In this document: one piece after another, positions 9,931-19,544 of the stretch | How the letters are laid out: every line of letters starts with the position of its first letter | Position numbering within the stretch: the first letter of the stretch is position 1 | NCBI RefSeq assembly: GCF_000410535.2 | Contig: NC_021490.2 | Span: 902,501 to 966,500, forward strand | Length of the DNA stretch: 64,000 nt | Direction: 5' to 3' | DNA from: Treponema pallidum subsp. pallidum str. Nichols | Lineage (GTDB): Bacteria; Spirochaetota; Spirochaetia; Treponematales; Treponemataceae | The notes under the pieces: model-generated | Told to the model about the DNA's origin: nothing | Databases searched by the model: none | Seen by the model: the letters and a program-made list of their open reading frames with translations, nothing else | Made by a program: the position numbers and the translations under genes

Positions 9931-9959
9931 TGGACCAGATTACGCCGCATCAGTACAAT
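9931..9959 (+). promoter_or_regulatory. Promoter of the MFS-HEAT gene, near-leaderless
   Basis: TGGACC (4/6) and TACAAT (5/6) are separated by 17 bases. The -10 box ends eight bases before the ATG at 9968, and no Shine-Dalgarno precedes that ATG. The predicted mRNA starts within about two bases of the start codon. Confidence 0.45.
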
Positions 9960-9967
9960 CGCGCGCA

Positions 9968-12217
9968 ATGAGTGGGGAATATCAATCTTTCACGCTCAAG
10001 CGTGCGCGACGCGTCTATGACCAGTATAATGTGATTAACTCCCTTTCGTTCGCACTCGTAACTGGCAATACCATTACGCTCTATGCACTGCTGCTTGGTG
10101 CCCGCAGTACCACGGTAGGCTTGCTAAGCGCGTGCATGCACTTTTCCTTCTTTGCACTCCCTTTAGGAAAACTTGTGTGCCGACGTTTTGGCGTCATTAA
10201 AACCTTTGCGTACACCTGGATCGCCCGCAATACTAGTTTGCTTCCAATGCTCGCAATCCCTCACCTTTATGCACAAGACTATACGGCACTTGCACTGTAT
10301 GTGCTTATTTTTTCCGTCGCACTGTTTAACTTTTTTCGTGGTATGGGAATGATCGCGAACAATCCGGTCATCACCATGCTCGCACCAGGCAAACATCGCA
10401 GCTCATACATCGTACGCATCTCGCTTGCGAACAACAGTGCCATACTCATTGCCACGCTTTTACTCTCCGGGGCACTGAGCGTTAACGCTTCACTCACAAC
10501 CTATCACTTTGCAACTGCACTCGGCATCGCACTAGGTTTTTTTGCTTCGTTTCTCCTTTTCACATTACCTACCGTCGAGTCATGCGAACATGTGCAGCAC
10601 ACTTCCCCGGAGACCCCACGGACCTCACCGCGCTCCGGGTACACCACGATACTCCGTGCTCTGAAAGAGAAAAACTTTCGCACCTTTACGTTCGCTTTTT
10701 TTGTCAGCAGCTTTGCCACAGGTACAGTACGCCCCTTCGTTGTCGTATTCGCAAAGGACGTATACCACACTCCAGATAGCTTTATCACTATCCTCACCGT
10801 ATGTGCATCCGGCGGTGCACTCATCGTCGGTTTTATAATGAGTTTAGCTATCGATCGCATTGGGGCAAAGCCAATGTACATTATCTCCTCAGTTTTAAGT
10901 GTACTCACCCTCATCCCTGCGCTTGGTACGCCAGGACTCCATTCCTCTTTCCTTTCAATTGCTTTTTTATGCCTGTTCTGTGCAACTACCAGCATGGGAT
11001 TTACCGGACAAGATAATGCAGCGCAGTCCTATTTTTTTGTCCTCGTTCCTGAGGATGCTTTAATAGATGTAAGTGTCCTGTACTATCTTATTTTGGGCAT
11101 CACTGGTGGAGCCGGATCGGTGATTGGCGGCGTGGTATTAGACTTCTGCCATCTCTCAGGATACTCCAGTTTGCAGGCATATCGTATCTTTTTTACAGGA
11201 GTCAGCGCGATTATGATAATCGGCATCGCGCTTCAGACACAGCTGCGCAACCTGGGTGGATACCGTGTATTGCGAACACTCGCAACGCTTTGCTCTCCAA
11301 AAGATCTGCGTACTCTCAGCCTCCTACATAAACTCGACTTTAACGAAAATTTAGAAACCGAGCAGCATATCGTACAAGAACTTAGTACCATCGCCTCTCC
11401 CATCTCTGCCGAACAACTGGGCACCTACGTGCAATCGCCACGTTTCAGTATCCGCGCAAGCGCATTGCAAGCACTGGAAACGATTCCCTCGCTGAGTACA
11501 CACAACCGTAATCTTTTGCTGCGAGAATTGCGCGAGGGAACATTCACTACTGCCGCACAGGCGGCACGCATCCTTGGCATTCATATGGTCCAGCAAGCAA
11601 TTCCAATCCTGCGCGAAGCGCTCCATAGCGAGGATTACCTGCTCGTCGGAGAAGCGCTTGTAGCGTTAGCACGCACACACGATGACGAAAGTCATTTCCT
11701 TATTGGGCATGTGCTGGCGCGCACGCAAAATCCCTTTGTCGTGCTGCGTGGCCTGCAAGCGCTTGAGATGCTCAATTCAGTCCACGCGCTACCACCACTG
11801 TTTGAGATTTTGCGCACAACGTGCAAAAATACACAAACGCACACAGAAGCATTACTGACTCTATCGGTCTTGATGGGAATACAAAATGAATTCTACTTTC
11901 TATTTGAGCGCTACCGTACCGGTCATACAACCGTACAAGCGCTAGTACGAGAAAAACTAGAAGAAAGTTTTGCTATCAGCAGGGTCACTGACGCGACACT
12001 TGAGAAAACACTGGAACGCTTTACGGCCGACGCACGCGCGGGCACCCACGTGGTCATGTGGGTACTGGCACGCGCAGGAGAAGACCTAGGGACAAAAACA
12101 GCACTCCTGCTGAGTCTTACGTTGGAGAATCCCCTGTGCGCGCGAGAGGCTTTTCGCCTTCTGATAGGTACATGGACGGCCACCTTGTTTAGAAAACCCG
12201 CACTCATGTGCTCTTAG
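9968..12217 (+). CDS. MFS transporter fused to a HEAT-repeat domain
   Basis: A 749-residue inner-membrane protein. Residues 1 to about 430 are a major-facilitator-type bundle of roughly 11-12 hydrophobic helices. Residues from about 440 to the end are hydrophilic and built from HEAT-like helical repeats (ASALQALETIPSL, AAQAARILGIH, VGEALVALARTHDD, VLRGLQALEML). The repeat part should be cytoplasmic and bind a protein or regulate transport. The substrate cannot be read from the sequence. It is a single uninterrupted frame, so the fusion is real in this sequence. It is convergent with htrA, with 61 bases between. Confidence 0.85.
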   Translation: MSGEYQSFTLKRARRVYDQYNVINSLSFALVTGNTITLYALLLGARSTTVGLLSACMHFSFFALPLGKLVCRRFGVIKTFAYTWIARNTSLLPMLAIPHLYAQDYTALALYVLIFSVALFNFFRGMGMIANNPVITMLAPGKHRSSYIVRISLANNSAILIATLLLSGALSVNASLTTYHFATALGIALGFFASFLLFTLPTVESCEHVQHTSPETPRTSPRSGYTTILRALKEKNFRTFTFAFFVSSFATGTVRPFVVVFAKDVYHTPDSFITILTVCASGGALIVGFIMSLAIDRIGAKPMYIISSVLSVLTLIPALGTPGLHSSFLSIAFLCLFCATTSMGFTGQDNAAQSYFFVLVPEDALIDVSVLYYLILGITGGAGSVIGGVVLDFCHLSGYSSLQAYRIFFTGVSAIMIIGIALQTQLRNLGGYRVLRTLATLCSPKDLRTLSLLHKLDFNENLETEQHIVQELSTIASPISAEQLGTYVQSPRFSIRASALQALETIPSLSTHNRNLLLRELREGTFTTAAQAARILGIHMVQQAIPILREALHSEDYLLVGEALVALARTHDDESHFLIGHVLARTQNPFVVLRGLQALEMLNSVHALPPLFEILRTTCKNTQTHTEALLTLSVLMGIQNEFYFLFERYRTGHTTVQALVREKLEESFAISRVTDATLEKTLERFTADARAGTHVVMWVLARAGEDLGTKTALLLSLTLENPLCAREAFRLLIGTWTATLFRKPALMCS

Positions 12218-12278
12218 CGCTCAGACGGCCCGGTGCGCACAACACGCCGCAGGACGTGATCGACCGTGACTATCCCCC

Positions 12279-13853
12279 CTAAAACCGAAATCGCACGGTA
12301 GAAAGCGTTTGCCCATCGCGCAACACGTCAAACCACACCTCCCTCGTCTGACGTGCAAGCACCGCGTAAAACTCACGCACGCTCGAGACTCTTTGATCAT
12401 TGACCGCCACTACTATGTCCGCCGACTTCAATCCCATCAGCGCCGCAGGGCTTTTGCTCTGCGCGTTGCTAACTAGCACACCACGCACCGACGCTTTCAA
12501 ATCCAAACGTTTACGCACGGCCTCCGTAAGCGGCAGTGGGATGAACCCAGGCCAAAGCTTTGAGTAGTCATTTACTATTTTTTCATCACGCTCCGTAATG
12601 CGCACCGAAAGCGTCATCGGCACACCACCGCGAATTAAATCGAATACTGCTGTTTGCCCAATGCGCAGCGCGCCGACATCCCGCACAAACTGATTTACAT
12701 CCTTTACTTCTTTTCCGTTCAGTTTTACACAGTAATCGCCCGGTTTCAGTCCCCCCTTGTGCGCAGGAGAACCTAAGAAAATTTCCGCCGCAAGCACCCC
12801 TTTTGTACCCTTTGCAATACCAAGCGATGCTACGGTGTCCGCATCCGTTGCCACCAGCTGCACGCCTAACCACCCGTACTTCACCTGCCCGTACTGGATA
12901 AATGATTCGATATCCGACTTCACATTATTGATAGGAATTGAAAAACCAATCCCTTGCGATCCCCCACTTGAGGAGGCAATCCACGCGTTAATCCCAATCA
13001 CTTCGCCATAAATATTGACCATTGGTCCCCCGGAATTGCCCTGGTTTATGGCCGCATCTGTTTGAATAAAATCATTAATATTGTTGCCCGGTCCCCCAAA
13101 GCGACCCAGCGCACTGATAATCCCCTGCGTTACAGTGGAAGTGTACCCAAGAGGAGAGCCAACTGCGAACACAATGTCTCCTACCCGTACTGCATCCGAG
13201 TCACCAAGGACGGCAACACGGATATTTGGGTCTGCGTCCTCAAAGGAGACCAGCGCGATGTCCTTGCGCTGGTCACCACCGACAAGTTTACCTTTTACGA
13301 TTCTGCCATCGTGCAGTTTAATCTCTATCTCATTAGCCTTACCCGCCACGTGATAGTTGGTAAGCACGTAATGCGTCTTCCCTGTCTTCTTTACAATGAC
13401 TCCAGAACCAAGTCCCTCCGTTTTGTACTCCCGTTCCTCAGCTTCCCCTTTGTTTCCAGAACCACCGCCAGGCCCCGCACCCGGACCTTCAGGACCACGA
13501 AAGAAAAACCACGGAAAACCGCCAAACGGATCACGTACCCGAACCTTTCTGGTCTCCACCACATCCAGCGTCACTACTGAAGGCAGCACTTCGGCAGTTA
13601 CCTGACGGTTCGCGTTTTGCAGCCGTTCTAACAGCTGCACCGATTCACGCGAAACCCCCACAGGAAGTAATGTCCGCCCCCCAGCGTTCCCACTGTCTCC
13701 GGCAACGCGCCGAGCTATCGTGTCTGCAGAGGGCACACGCGCAGAACTTGGATGACCAGAGCAGCAGATAAAAACGAGCAACGCCGCTGCTGTAAAAAAA
13801 CTGCGGCATACCGCATGTACCCCACACACAAACGAGGTAAACAATATGTTCAT
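12279..13853 (-). CDS. htrA: HtrA/DegP periplasmic serine protease
   Basis: A 524-residue trypsin-like quality-control protease of the periplasm. The N-terminal signal (FFTAAALLVFICC) is followed by a linker, then the protease domain with catalytic His168 (TNYHVAG), Asp198 (KDIALV) and Ser274 (GNSGGP), then two PDZ domains (around GWLGVQL and RGVLVSNAQ). An unusual Gly/Pro-rich loop (GPEGPGAGPGGGSG) sits before the first strand of the protease domain, where DegP has its LA loop. The start at the ATG at 13853 is fixed by GGAGGGA three bases upstream; a TTG at 13883 is unlikely. The FICC region could be a relaxed spirochaetal lipobox, but position -1 is Ile, so cleavage by signal peptidase I is also possible. 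Confidence 0.95.
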   Translation of the reverse strand: MNILFTSFVCGVHAVCRSFFTAAALLVFICCSGHPSSARVPSADTIARRVAGDSGNAGGRTLLPVGVSRESVQLLERLQNANRQVTAEVLPSVVTLDVVETRKVRVRDPFGGFPWFFFRGPEGPGAGPGGGSGNKGEAEEREYKTEGLGSGVIVKKTGKTHYVLTNYHVAGKANEIEIKLHDGRIVKGKLVGGDQRKDIALVSFEDADPNIRVAVLGDSDAVRVGDIVFAVGSPLGYTSTVTQGIISALGRFGGPGNNINDFIQTDAAINQGNSGGPMVNIYGEVIGINAWIASSSGGSQGIGFSIPINNVKSDIESFIQYGQVKYGWLGVQLVATDADTVASLGIAKGTKGVLAAEIFLGSPAHKGGLKPGDYCVKLNGKEVKDVNQFVRDVGALRIGQTAVFDLIRGGVPMTLSVRITERDEKIVNDYSKLWPGFIPLPLTEAVRKRLDLKASVRGVLVSNAQSKSPAALMGLKSADIVVAVNDQRVSSVREFYAVLARQTREVWFDVLRDGQTLSTVRFRF

Positions 13854-14047
13854 GAGTCCCTCCACGTCCCTGCGCGTACCCAAACCCCTACCGACACAGC
13901 CCGGGTTAAAAGCAGCACACAGCGATATGGTTACGAGTTTATCCCCTCTTCACCTGTGCCCGCCACGTACACTTACACGCTGCCTACCGTGCACAAACTG
14001 CTCCCTGCATGTACTATCAGCACACCGCGCACACTTAAGATAGCTGA

Positions 14048-14815
14048 CTAGCCGGTACGCTCTACTTCCGTAGGTTCTGTTAAAACCTCCGTGTGGTCTG
14101 CAAAAACTGCCACAGTGTGCTCCACATGGCAGGCACACGATCCGTCTGCCGTTACCACCGTCCAGCCATCTGCACTGGTGCGCACCTCGTCTGTGCCAAG
14201 CGTCAACATGGGTTCTATCGCGACTACCATACCGGGCAAAAAACGTGGATTAGGCCCTTCCAAGCCAGGCACATTGGGGATGTTCGGCTCCTCATGCACG
14301 GCAAGCCCCACGCCATGTCCGCAATATTCGTACACCACGCCAAAGCGGTGCCGTGCTGCAACAGCGTATACAGCGCGAGAAACAGCGCGCACGCGCGCTC
14401 CGGCACGGCACGCTTTAATGCCCGCACGGAGGCACTCAGTGGTTACACGCAAAAGTTCTAGTCGCTCGTGTGCAACTCCACCGACAGGAACAGTACGACA
14501 CGCGTCAGAAATGTATCCATTGAGGTTGATACCAACATCAAGGGAAACAAGATCCCCGTCCTGAATCACACGCGCTGAAGGTAAACCATGGATGACCTCT
14601 TCGTTGATTGAAATGCAAGCAGCGGCAGGAAAACCTTCCGAGAACCAGGCAGGAACACCACCGACTGAGCGGATGAAGCGTTGGCAAAACGCATCAAGCT
14701 CCTGGGTTTGAACGCCCGGTTTGACAAGCGGAATAAGAACGTCGAAAAGGCGCGCCAATGCCTTGCAAGAGGCACGGATACCGTCGATTTGTTCTGGTGT
14801 TTTAATGCGGATCAT
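14048..14815 (-). CDS. map: Methionine aminopeptidase, type I
   Basis: Removes the initiator methionine from nascent proteins. The 255-residue protein shows all pita-bread metal ligands in order: Asp in SLDVG, Asp in SDACRT, His in CGHGVG, Glu in AIEPM and Glu in VEHTVAV, plus the HEEPNIPN substrate-pocket histidine. The length is normal for the compact type Ia enzyme, without the N-terminal zinc extension. It lies 194 bases upstream of htrA on the same strand; that gap shows no convincing promoter or hairpin. A strong hairpin separates it from the upstream J-domain gene. Confidence 0.95.
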   Translation of the reverse strand: MIRIKTPEQIDGIRASCKALARLFDVLIPLVKPGVQTQELDAFCQRFIRSVGGVPAWFSEGFPAAACISINEEVIHGLPSARVIQDGDLVSLDVGINLNGYISDACRTVPVGGVAHERLELLRVTTECLRAGIKACRAGARVRAVSRAVYAVAARHRFGVVYEYCGHGVGLAVHEEPNIPNVPGLEGPNPRFLPGMVVAIEPMLTLGTDEVRTSADGWTVVTADGSCACHVEHTVAVFADHTEVLTEPTEVERTG

Positions 14816-14869
14816 GAGGTCCTTTCCTTCCTGCTCAAGCGTCCCTCCTCTGTCCGTTCACTAGCTGCA

Positions 14870-14899
14870 GGGGGACCTCCAGCCCTTCGGAGGTCCCCC
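14870..14899 (-). terminator. Strong hairpin between J-domain gene and map
   Basis: A perfect 11-base stem (GGGGGACCTCC / GGAGGTCCCCC) with an eight-base loop, lying downstream of the J-domain gene and 55 bases upstream of the map start. There is no T-run on either strand, so it is either a factor-assisted terminator or an mRNA-stabilising structure. Confidence 0.5.
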
Positions 14900-14938
14900 A
14901 GGACCACGGTACTCCTCCGCCAGGGTGCAGTCAAACAT

Positions 14939-15763
14939 TCACCTGACAGAATCCATCTTCTGGGCATAGCCACGCGCACGCCTGCGGTCTCCCGTACGTT
15001 CGTAATACTCAACTAAGCACGCGTAGAAGGTGACAATTTCTTGCGCAGGCAAGCAGGCATGCGCGCGCGCGCAGTATACGCAGGATTTACCGTTGCGACC
15101 ACGCACAGACGCAGTACCGAGCGCGATATGCTCAGCGAGCTTCAGTACTTCAGGAAAAAAATGACGAAAATACGCGCACCGCAATTCTTCAAAAACGATG
15201 TCCTGGAGCAAAGTAAAGCATTCATAGCACTCTCCCCGTACATGCAATTCCTCTGCGAGCACAAAGCCACAGTCCATAAAATCCTCTCGTGTAAGGTGAG
15301 TGGCGAGGTTGAACCCTTCTGGCCGACACTTGAGGGACAAGTACGCGCGGACAGCGTCACACTCAAAACCGTGAAAGAGATCAAACAAGATAAGCTCCAC
15401 CATCGCGCAGAGCGTACCCTGCGCACGCAGGTACACGCGGTAGTCAAAGCCCGCTGGAGCAGGACGTGCGCAGAAACGCGCGTAGAGGAGGTCAAATTTC
15501 GCGCGACGCCCCGGATCAGAGAGCACCTCGTATGCGGTGAGTATACGGCGAAGAGCGCGCTCGCGCGCTACCGCCTCGCACTCAAGTTCTGCAGTATGGG
15601 AAACGAGATCCGGATGTAACGCCTTTGCCTTCTTTCTGAAGGCACACTTAATTTCAGGGGTCGAGGCACGGTGCGACACACCAAGCACGCGGTAATAATC
15701 TTCCACTAGAGGCCAGACCTTCCAAGGCGAGGCCATGGTATCTGGGCACATAGAAAAATGCAA
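14939..15763 (-). CDS. J-domain (DnaJ-like) protein
   Basis: A 274-residue protein with an N-terminal J-domain (YYRVLGVSHRASTPEIKCAF, then the diagnostic HPD in KALHPDL, ending YEVLSDPGRRAKFD). It should stimulate the ATPase of an Hsp70 partner. The remaining ~180 residues are cysteine-containing and helical, without the Gly/Phe, zinc-finger or substrate domains of true DnaJ, so this is a specialised co-chaperone of unknown client. The start is uncertain: TTG at 15763, ATG at 15751 and ATG at 15736 are in frame, and only the TTG has a weak AGGG upstream. The gene diverges from gap. Confidence 0.8.
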   Translation of the reverse strand: MHFSMCPDTMASPWKVWPLVEDYYRVLGVSHRASTPEIKCAFRKKAKALHPDLVSHTAELECEAVARERALRRILTAYEVLSDPGRRAKFDLLYARFCARPAPAGFDYRVYLRAQGTLCAMVELILFDLFHGFECDAVRAYLSLKCRPEGFNLATHLTREDFMDCGFVLAEELHVRGECYECFTLLQDIVFEELRCAYFRHFFPEVLKLAEHIALGTASVRGRNGKSCVYCARAHACLPAQEIVTFYACLVEYYERTGDRRRARGYAQKMDSVR

Positions 15764-15786
15764 GGGAGCCCTACAGCAAAGAGGGA

Positions 15787-16908
<1,122 letters not shown>

Positions 16909-16954
16909 AAGACACTAGGAGTCCACCCGCCCGGCCTTGGACTCTTAGTGTCTT
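16909..16954. terminator. Long hairpin terminator after gap
   Basis: A 17-base stem (AAGACACTAGGAGTCCA pairing with TGGACTCTTAGTGTCTT, one G-T wobble) with a 12-base loop begins at the first base after the gap stop codon. It lies between the convergent gap and YaiI-like genes and could stop transcription from both sides. No T-run follows. Confidence 0.7.
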
Positions 16955-16962
16955 GCGTGCGG

Positions 16963-17496
16963 TCACCGGCGGCCGGTTTGGCTTTTCCCTTGCGCGGAGG
17001 GCCAGTCGCACTGCTCCTCCCCTGTCTTCGCCTCCCGCCGCCTGGCAAGCCGCAGGAGCTTCGCGGTTTCCCTATCTAGGGAGTCTGCGAAGCGTGCGGC
17101 ATCCCTCCTGCCGAACGGTGACGTTGTTTCAGGGGCGAGTCCCTGCCCTCGCAGGTCGTACATGAAGTTACGCACCGAGAGTCGCTCGCGTATGTTCTCC
17201 TCCGTATACACATCACCCCGGTCGTTGATAACAGAGATGCGCGCGTCTACAATTGCCTTTGCAAGCACGATATCACGCGTGACGACCAAATCACCCGCTC
17301 GCGCATACGCGATGATGTGACGGTCCGCAGCCTGGTCAACAGGTTGAGTCTCGACCATGATACAATGCGGGCTTTGCACGAGAGGGATAGGACGGTTGGC
17401 CACAAATCGAGCCACACACCCCAGGCGCGCTGCCGCTCTCGCGACAAGTACGCGGACGCGCGCGGGGCATGAGTCCGCGTCCACCCACAGCGTCAC
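16963..17496 (-). CDS. YaiI/YqxD (DUF188) family protein
   Basis: A 177-residue member of the UPF0178/DUF188 family, related to PIN/NYN-type nuclease folds. Characteristic parts are the N-terminal TLWVDADSCP, the central DLVVTRDIVLA and VINDRGDVYTEENI, and a basic C-terminus. The biochemical role is not established. I start at the GTG at 17496, because family members begin directly with M-x-x-WVDADACP. An in-frame TTG at 17553 would overlap the upstream zapA-like gene by 20 bases and add 19 residues. It is the last gene of the infC operon. Confidence 0.8.
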   Translation of the reverse strand: MTLWVDADSCPARVRVLVARAAARLGCVARFVANRPIPLVQSPHCIMVETQPVDQAADRHIIAYARAGDLVVTRDIVLAKAIVDARISVINDRGDVYTEENIRERLSVRNFMYDLRGQGLAPETTSPFGRRDAARFADSLDRETAKLLRLARRREAKTGEEQCDWPSAQGKSQTGRR

Positions 17497-17533
17497 CGCA
17501 GGGACGTCCCGTACACAAAGAAGGACACAACCC

Positions 17534-17860
17534 TCAATCGCGCCCGCACACAAACCCCTCGTCCACCACTTTGCTGATGGATTCGAGCATACGCTCGGTA
17601 GACTCCCCTATTTCCAGCAGATCTTCCTCGGACTGTACAAGACGTCTCCTCTTCTCTTTATGCAGTTCATCCGCGAGAAGCACACCCGCAATCACCGCGA
17701 CCTTTAAGGGATCGCGGACCCCTGACGTCTTCTCCACCTGCAACACCACCATCTTGTAATGCTCATACAACACACGCAGATACGAGGAGTCCTCGTCAGC
17801 CTGGATGGAAAAAGACGCTCCCAACAGATCGATGTGCAACTGCCCCTTTACACTGACCAC
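17534..17860 (-). CDS. zapA: ZapA-like cell-division protein
   Basis: A 108-residue protein with the ZapA pattern: an N-terminal beta segment (VKGQLHIDLLGASFSIQADEDSSYLRVLYEHY), then a long helix suited to coiled-coil tetramerisation and a DPLKVAVIAGVLLADELHKEK core. ZapA bundles FtsZ filaments at mid-cell. The start is GTG at 17860, whose G is the last base of the upstream stop codon, so translation is coupled to the coiled-coil gene before it. This pairing of two Zap-like genes supports a division role. Similarity is judged by eye only. Confidence 0.65.
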   Translation of the reverse strand: MVSVKGQLHIDLLGASFSIQADEDSSYLRVLYEHYKMVVLQVEKTSGVRDPLKVAVIAGVLLADELHKEKRRRLVQSEEDLLEIGESTERMLESISKVVDEGFVCGRD

Positions 17861-18195
17861 TAAAAAATTTCCATCTGGGTACGGCTGGTAAGTTCTTCAG
17901 ACAGCCCCGCATGCTCCCGGTTTTCTAGAACCTTCGCCGCGTGTTGCGTAAGCGCTTCTCCATACGCAGAATCCTCAAATGTACTCAGGTGGTTCAGTGC
18001 CTTAAGAATTCCTTCCTCTATCTTCGTCTGATCATCCTGAAAGGCAAGCACCAGCTGCTCCAGCTCCGTAATACGCTTACCACGTCCATCAATTTCAGCC
18101 CGCAACGCGGCATTTTCTTCCTTCAACATTTGGACAAGGTGCACCGCCTTCGCAACCTTCTCCTCCAGCACTTTTACCTGACCGAGGTTTAGCAC
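17860..18195 (-). CDS. Small coiled-coil protein, ZapB-like
   Basis: A 111-residue protein whose first ~70 residues are a leucine-heptad coiled coil (VKVLEEKVAKAVHLVQMLKE, ITELEQLVLAFQDDQ). This is typical of ZapB-type division factors, although the homology is not certain. The GTG start overlaps the end of rplT by seven bases and has a good GGTGGAG site inside rplT. Its stop codon shares a base with the zapA-like start. The tight coupling to both neighbours suggests stoichiometric production with ribosomal protein L20 and with ZapA. Confidence 0.6.
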   Translation of the reverse strand: MLNLGQVKVLEEKVAKAVHLVQMLKEENAALRAEIDGRGKRITELEQLVLAFQDDQTKIEEGILKALNHLSTFEDSAYGEALTQHAAKVLENREHAGLSEELTSRTQMEIF

Positions 18196-18557
18196 GCTCC
18201 ACCCCCCAAAGCTTTCTTAGAAGCATCGATCACCGTCTGAAACGCACCTGGATCCTCAATTGCCATATTGGAGAGAACCTTGCGATTAAGCGCAATCCCA
18301 GCCTGCAAGAGACCATTCATAAAGCGAGAATAGCTCAACCCCTGCGTACGAACCGATGCATTGATGCGACTGATCCACAACCTGCGCATACTCCCCTTCC
18401 TATCCCTCCGCGCAACATAGCTATGCGCAAGAGCCTTCGAGACCGCATCCTTCGCCGCCTTGTAATTCGTGCCACACCTACCCCGAAAGCCCTTGGCTAA
18501 CTTTAAAATCCTCTTTCTCCGGCGCACTCTGCCGTTACTACTCAACGATCGAGACAT
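18189..18557 (-). CDS. rplT: Ribosomal protein L20
   Basis: A 122-residue basic 50S subunit assembly protein. The N-terminus (RRRKRILKLAKGFRGR), the YVARRDRKGSMRRLWISRINA segment and the C-terminal DPGAFQTVID region are diagnostic. The ATG at 18557 follows a GGAGGAG site. In other bacteria L20 represses the infC-rpmI-rplT operon by binding its mRNA; no such site is obvious here. It is followed without a gap by the ZapB-like gene. Confidence 0.97.
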   Translation of the reverse strand: MSRSLSSNGRVRRRKRILKLAKGFRGRCGTNYKAAKDAVSKALAHSYVARRDRKGSMRRLWISRINASVRTQGLSYSRFMNGLLQAGIALNRKVLSNMAIEDPGAFQTVIDASKKALGGGAC

Positions 18558-18589
18558 ACCACGCTCCTCCGTCCTCTCACGCTTGCCAC

Positions 18590-18790
18590 CTACGCGTAAG
18601 GCAACAGCTTCCGCTTCACCACTTTAAGCTCAACTTTTGACAGAAAACCCGCATGACGTAATTTCCTTTTGCGTTTCGGGGCCTTTTTCGTCAAAATGTG
18701 ACGCAGGTTCATCTTTTTGAACTTTACCTTACCAGCCCCGGTTACACTAAAACGCTTTGCTGCTGCGCTTTTCGTTTTCATCTTAGCCAT
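18590..18790 (-). CDS. rpmI: Ribosomal protein L35
   Basis: A 66-residue basic 50S protein with the family start [14 protein letters not shown] and [18 protein letters not shown]. The ATG at 18790 is preceded by GGGGAG at the right distance; the longer frame upstream (from 18838) is not used. It is flanked by infC and rplT in the conserved order. Confidence 0.97.
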   Translation of the reverse strand: MAKMKTKSAAAKRFSVTGAGKVKFKKMNLRHILTKKAPKRKRKLRHAGFLSKVELKVVKRKLLPYA

Positions 18791-18842
18791 ATACTTTCTC
18801 CCCTTTATCCAACAACACGAACTGCAGTTACCCGACACTCCA

Positions 18843-19364
18843 TCATTTCTTTGACTTCGGAGTGAGCGTCATGGACATAGACCGACCTTCCATTGCTGCC
18901 TGCTTCTCAACACTATACCCACACACCAGACGGCCAAGCACATTCTGTAACACGTTAAAACCCAGATCGGTATGCGCAAGCTCCCTTCCACGAAAGCGGA
19001 TAGTCACTTTCACCTTATCCCCTTCATCGAGAAACCGCTGTATATGCTTGGCCTTAAACGCCATGTCATGGTCGTTGATCTTCGGTTGCATACGCACCTC
19101 CTTGAGCGTCTGCAATCTCTGTCGCTTTTTCGAGTCACGCAACTTTTTGCCCATCTCAAAGCGATACTTCCCATAGTCCAGGATCTTGCACACCGGCGGA
19201 CTCGCCTGCGGAGCGACCTCTACTAAATCAAGATTGATATCCCGTGCCATTCTCAGCGCCTCAGGGGTGGGCACCACCCCACACTGCTGCCCTACAGCGT
19301 CAACCAACCTCACTTCTCGTACCCGAATACTTCCATTAATCCGCAAGCTTTTGTTATCCGCCAA
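18843..19364 (-). CDS. infC: Translation initiation factor IF-3
   Basis: A 173-residue IF-3. The N-domain ([16 protein letters not shown]) is followed by the family signature segment [11 protein letters not shown], the linker, and the C-domain ([27 protein letters not shown]). I place the start at a TTG (19364): GGGGAGG ends four bases before it, and the product then begins [11 protein letters not shown], as in other IF-3 proteins. An ATG six codons upstream (19382) has the same GGGGAGG inside its reading frame and no site of its own. A rare start codon is the basis of IF-3 autoregulation elsewhere. Confidence 0.95.
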
Positions 19365-19420
19365 CGATCCTCCCCAGTACATCCACTTCTAATGCACGCT
19401 AAAAAACAAGACTGGGCCCC

Positions 19421-19450
19421 AATCTAGCCATTCCTAATATGTCATGTCAA
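19421..19450 (-). promoter_or_regulatory. Promoter of the infC operon
   Basis: A perfect TTGACA on the minus strand (19445-19450), 18 bases, then TAGATT (4/6, 19421-19426). It lies about 57 bases before the TTG start of infC and is the only good promoter for the six-gene run down to the YaiI-like gene. Confidence 0.55.
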
Positions 19451-19497
19451 GTAAACATGCAGGAAATCACCATCCCCATCACAACCCCAATTCCTTA

Positions 19498-19526
19498 TTT
19501 ACATGTAAAAATTCACCACCTATAGT
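19498..19526 (+). promoter_or_regulatory. Promoter of the DUF4954 gene
   Basis: TTTACA (5/6) and TATAGT (5/6) at exactly 17-base spacing. The -10 box ends 18 bases before the ATG at 19545, and an AGGGAGA ribosome site lies between. Confidence 0.6.
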
Positions 19527-19544
19527 GGGCATCCAAAAGGGAGA

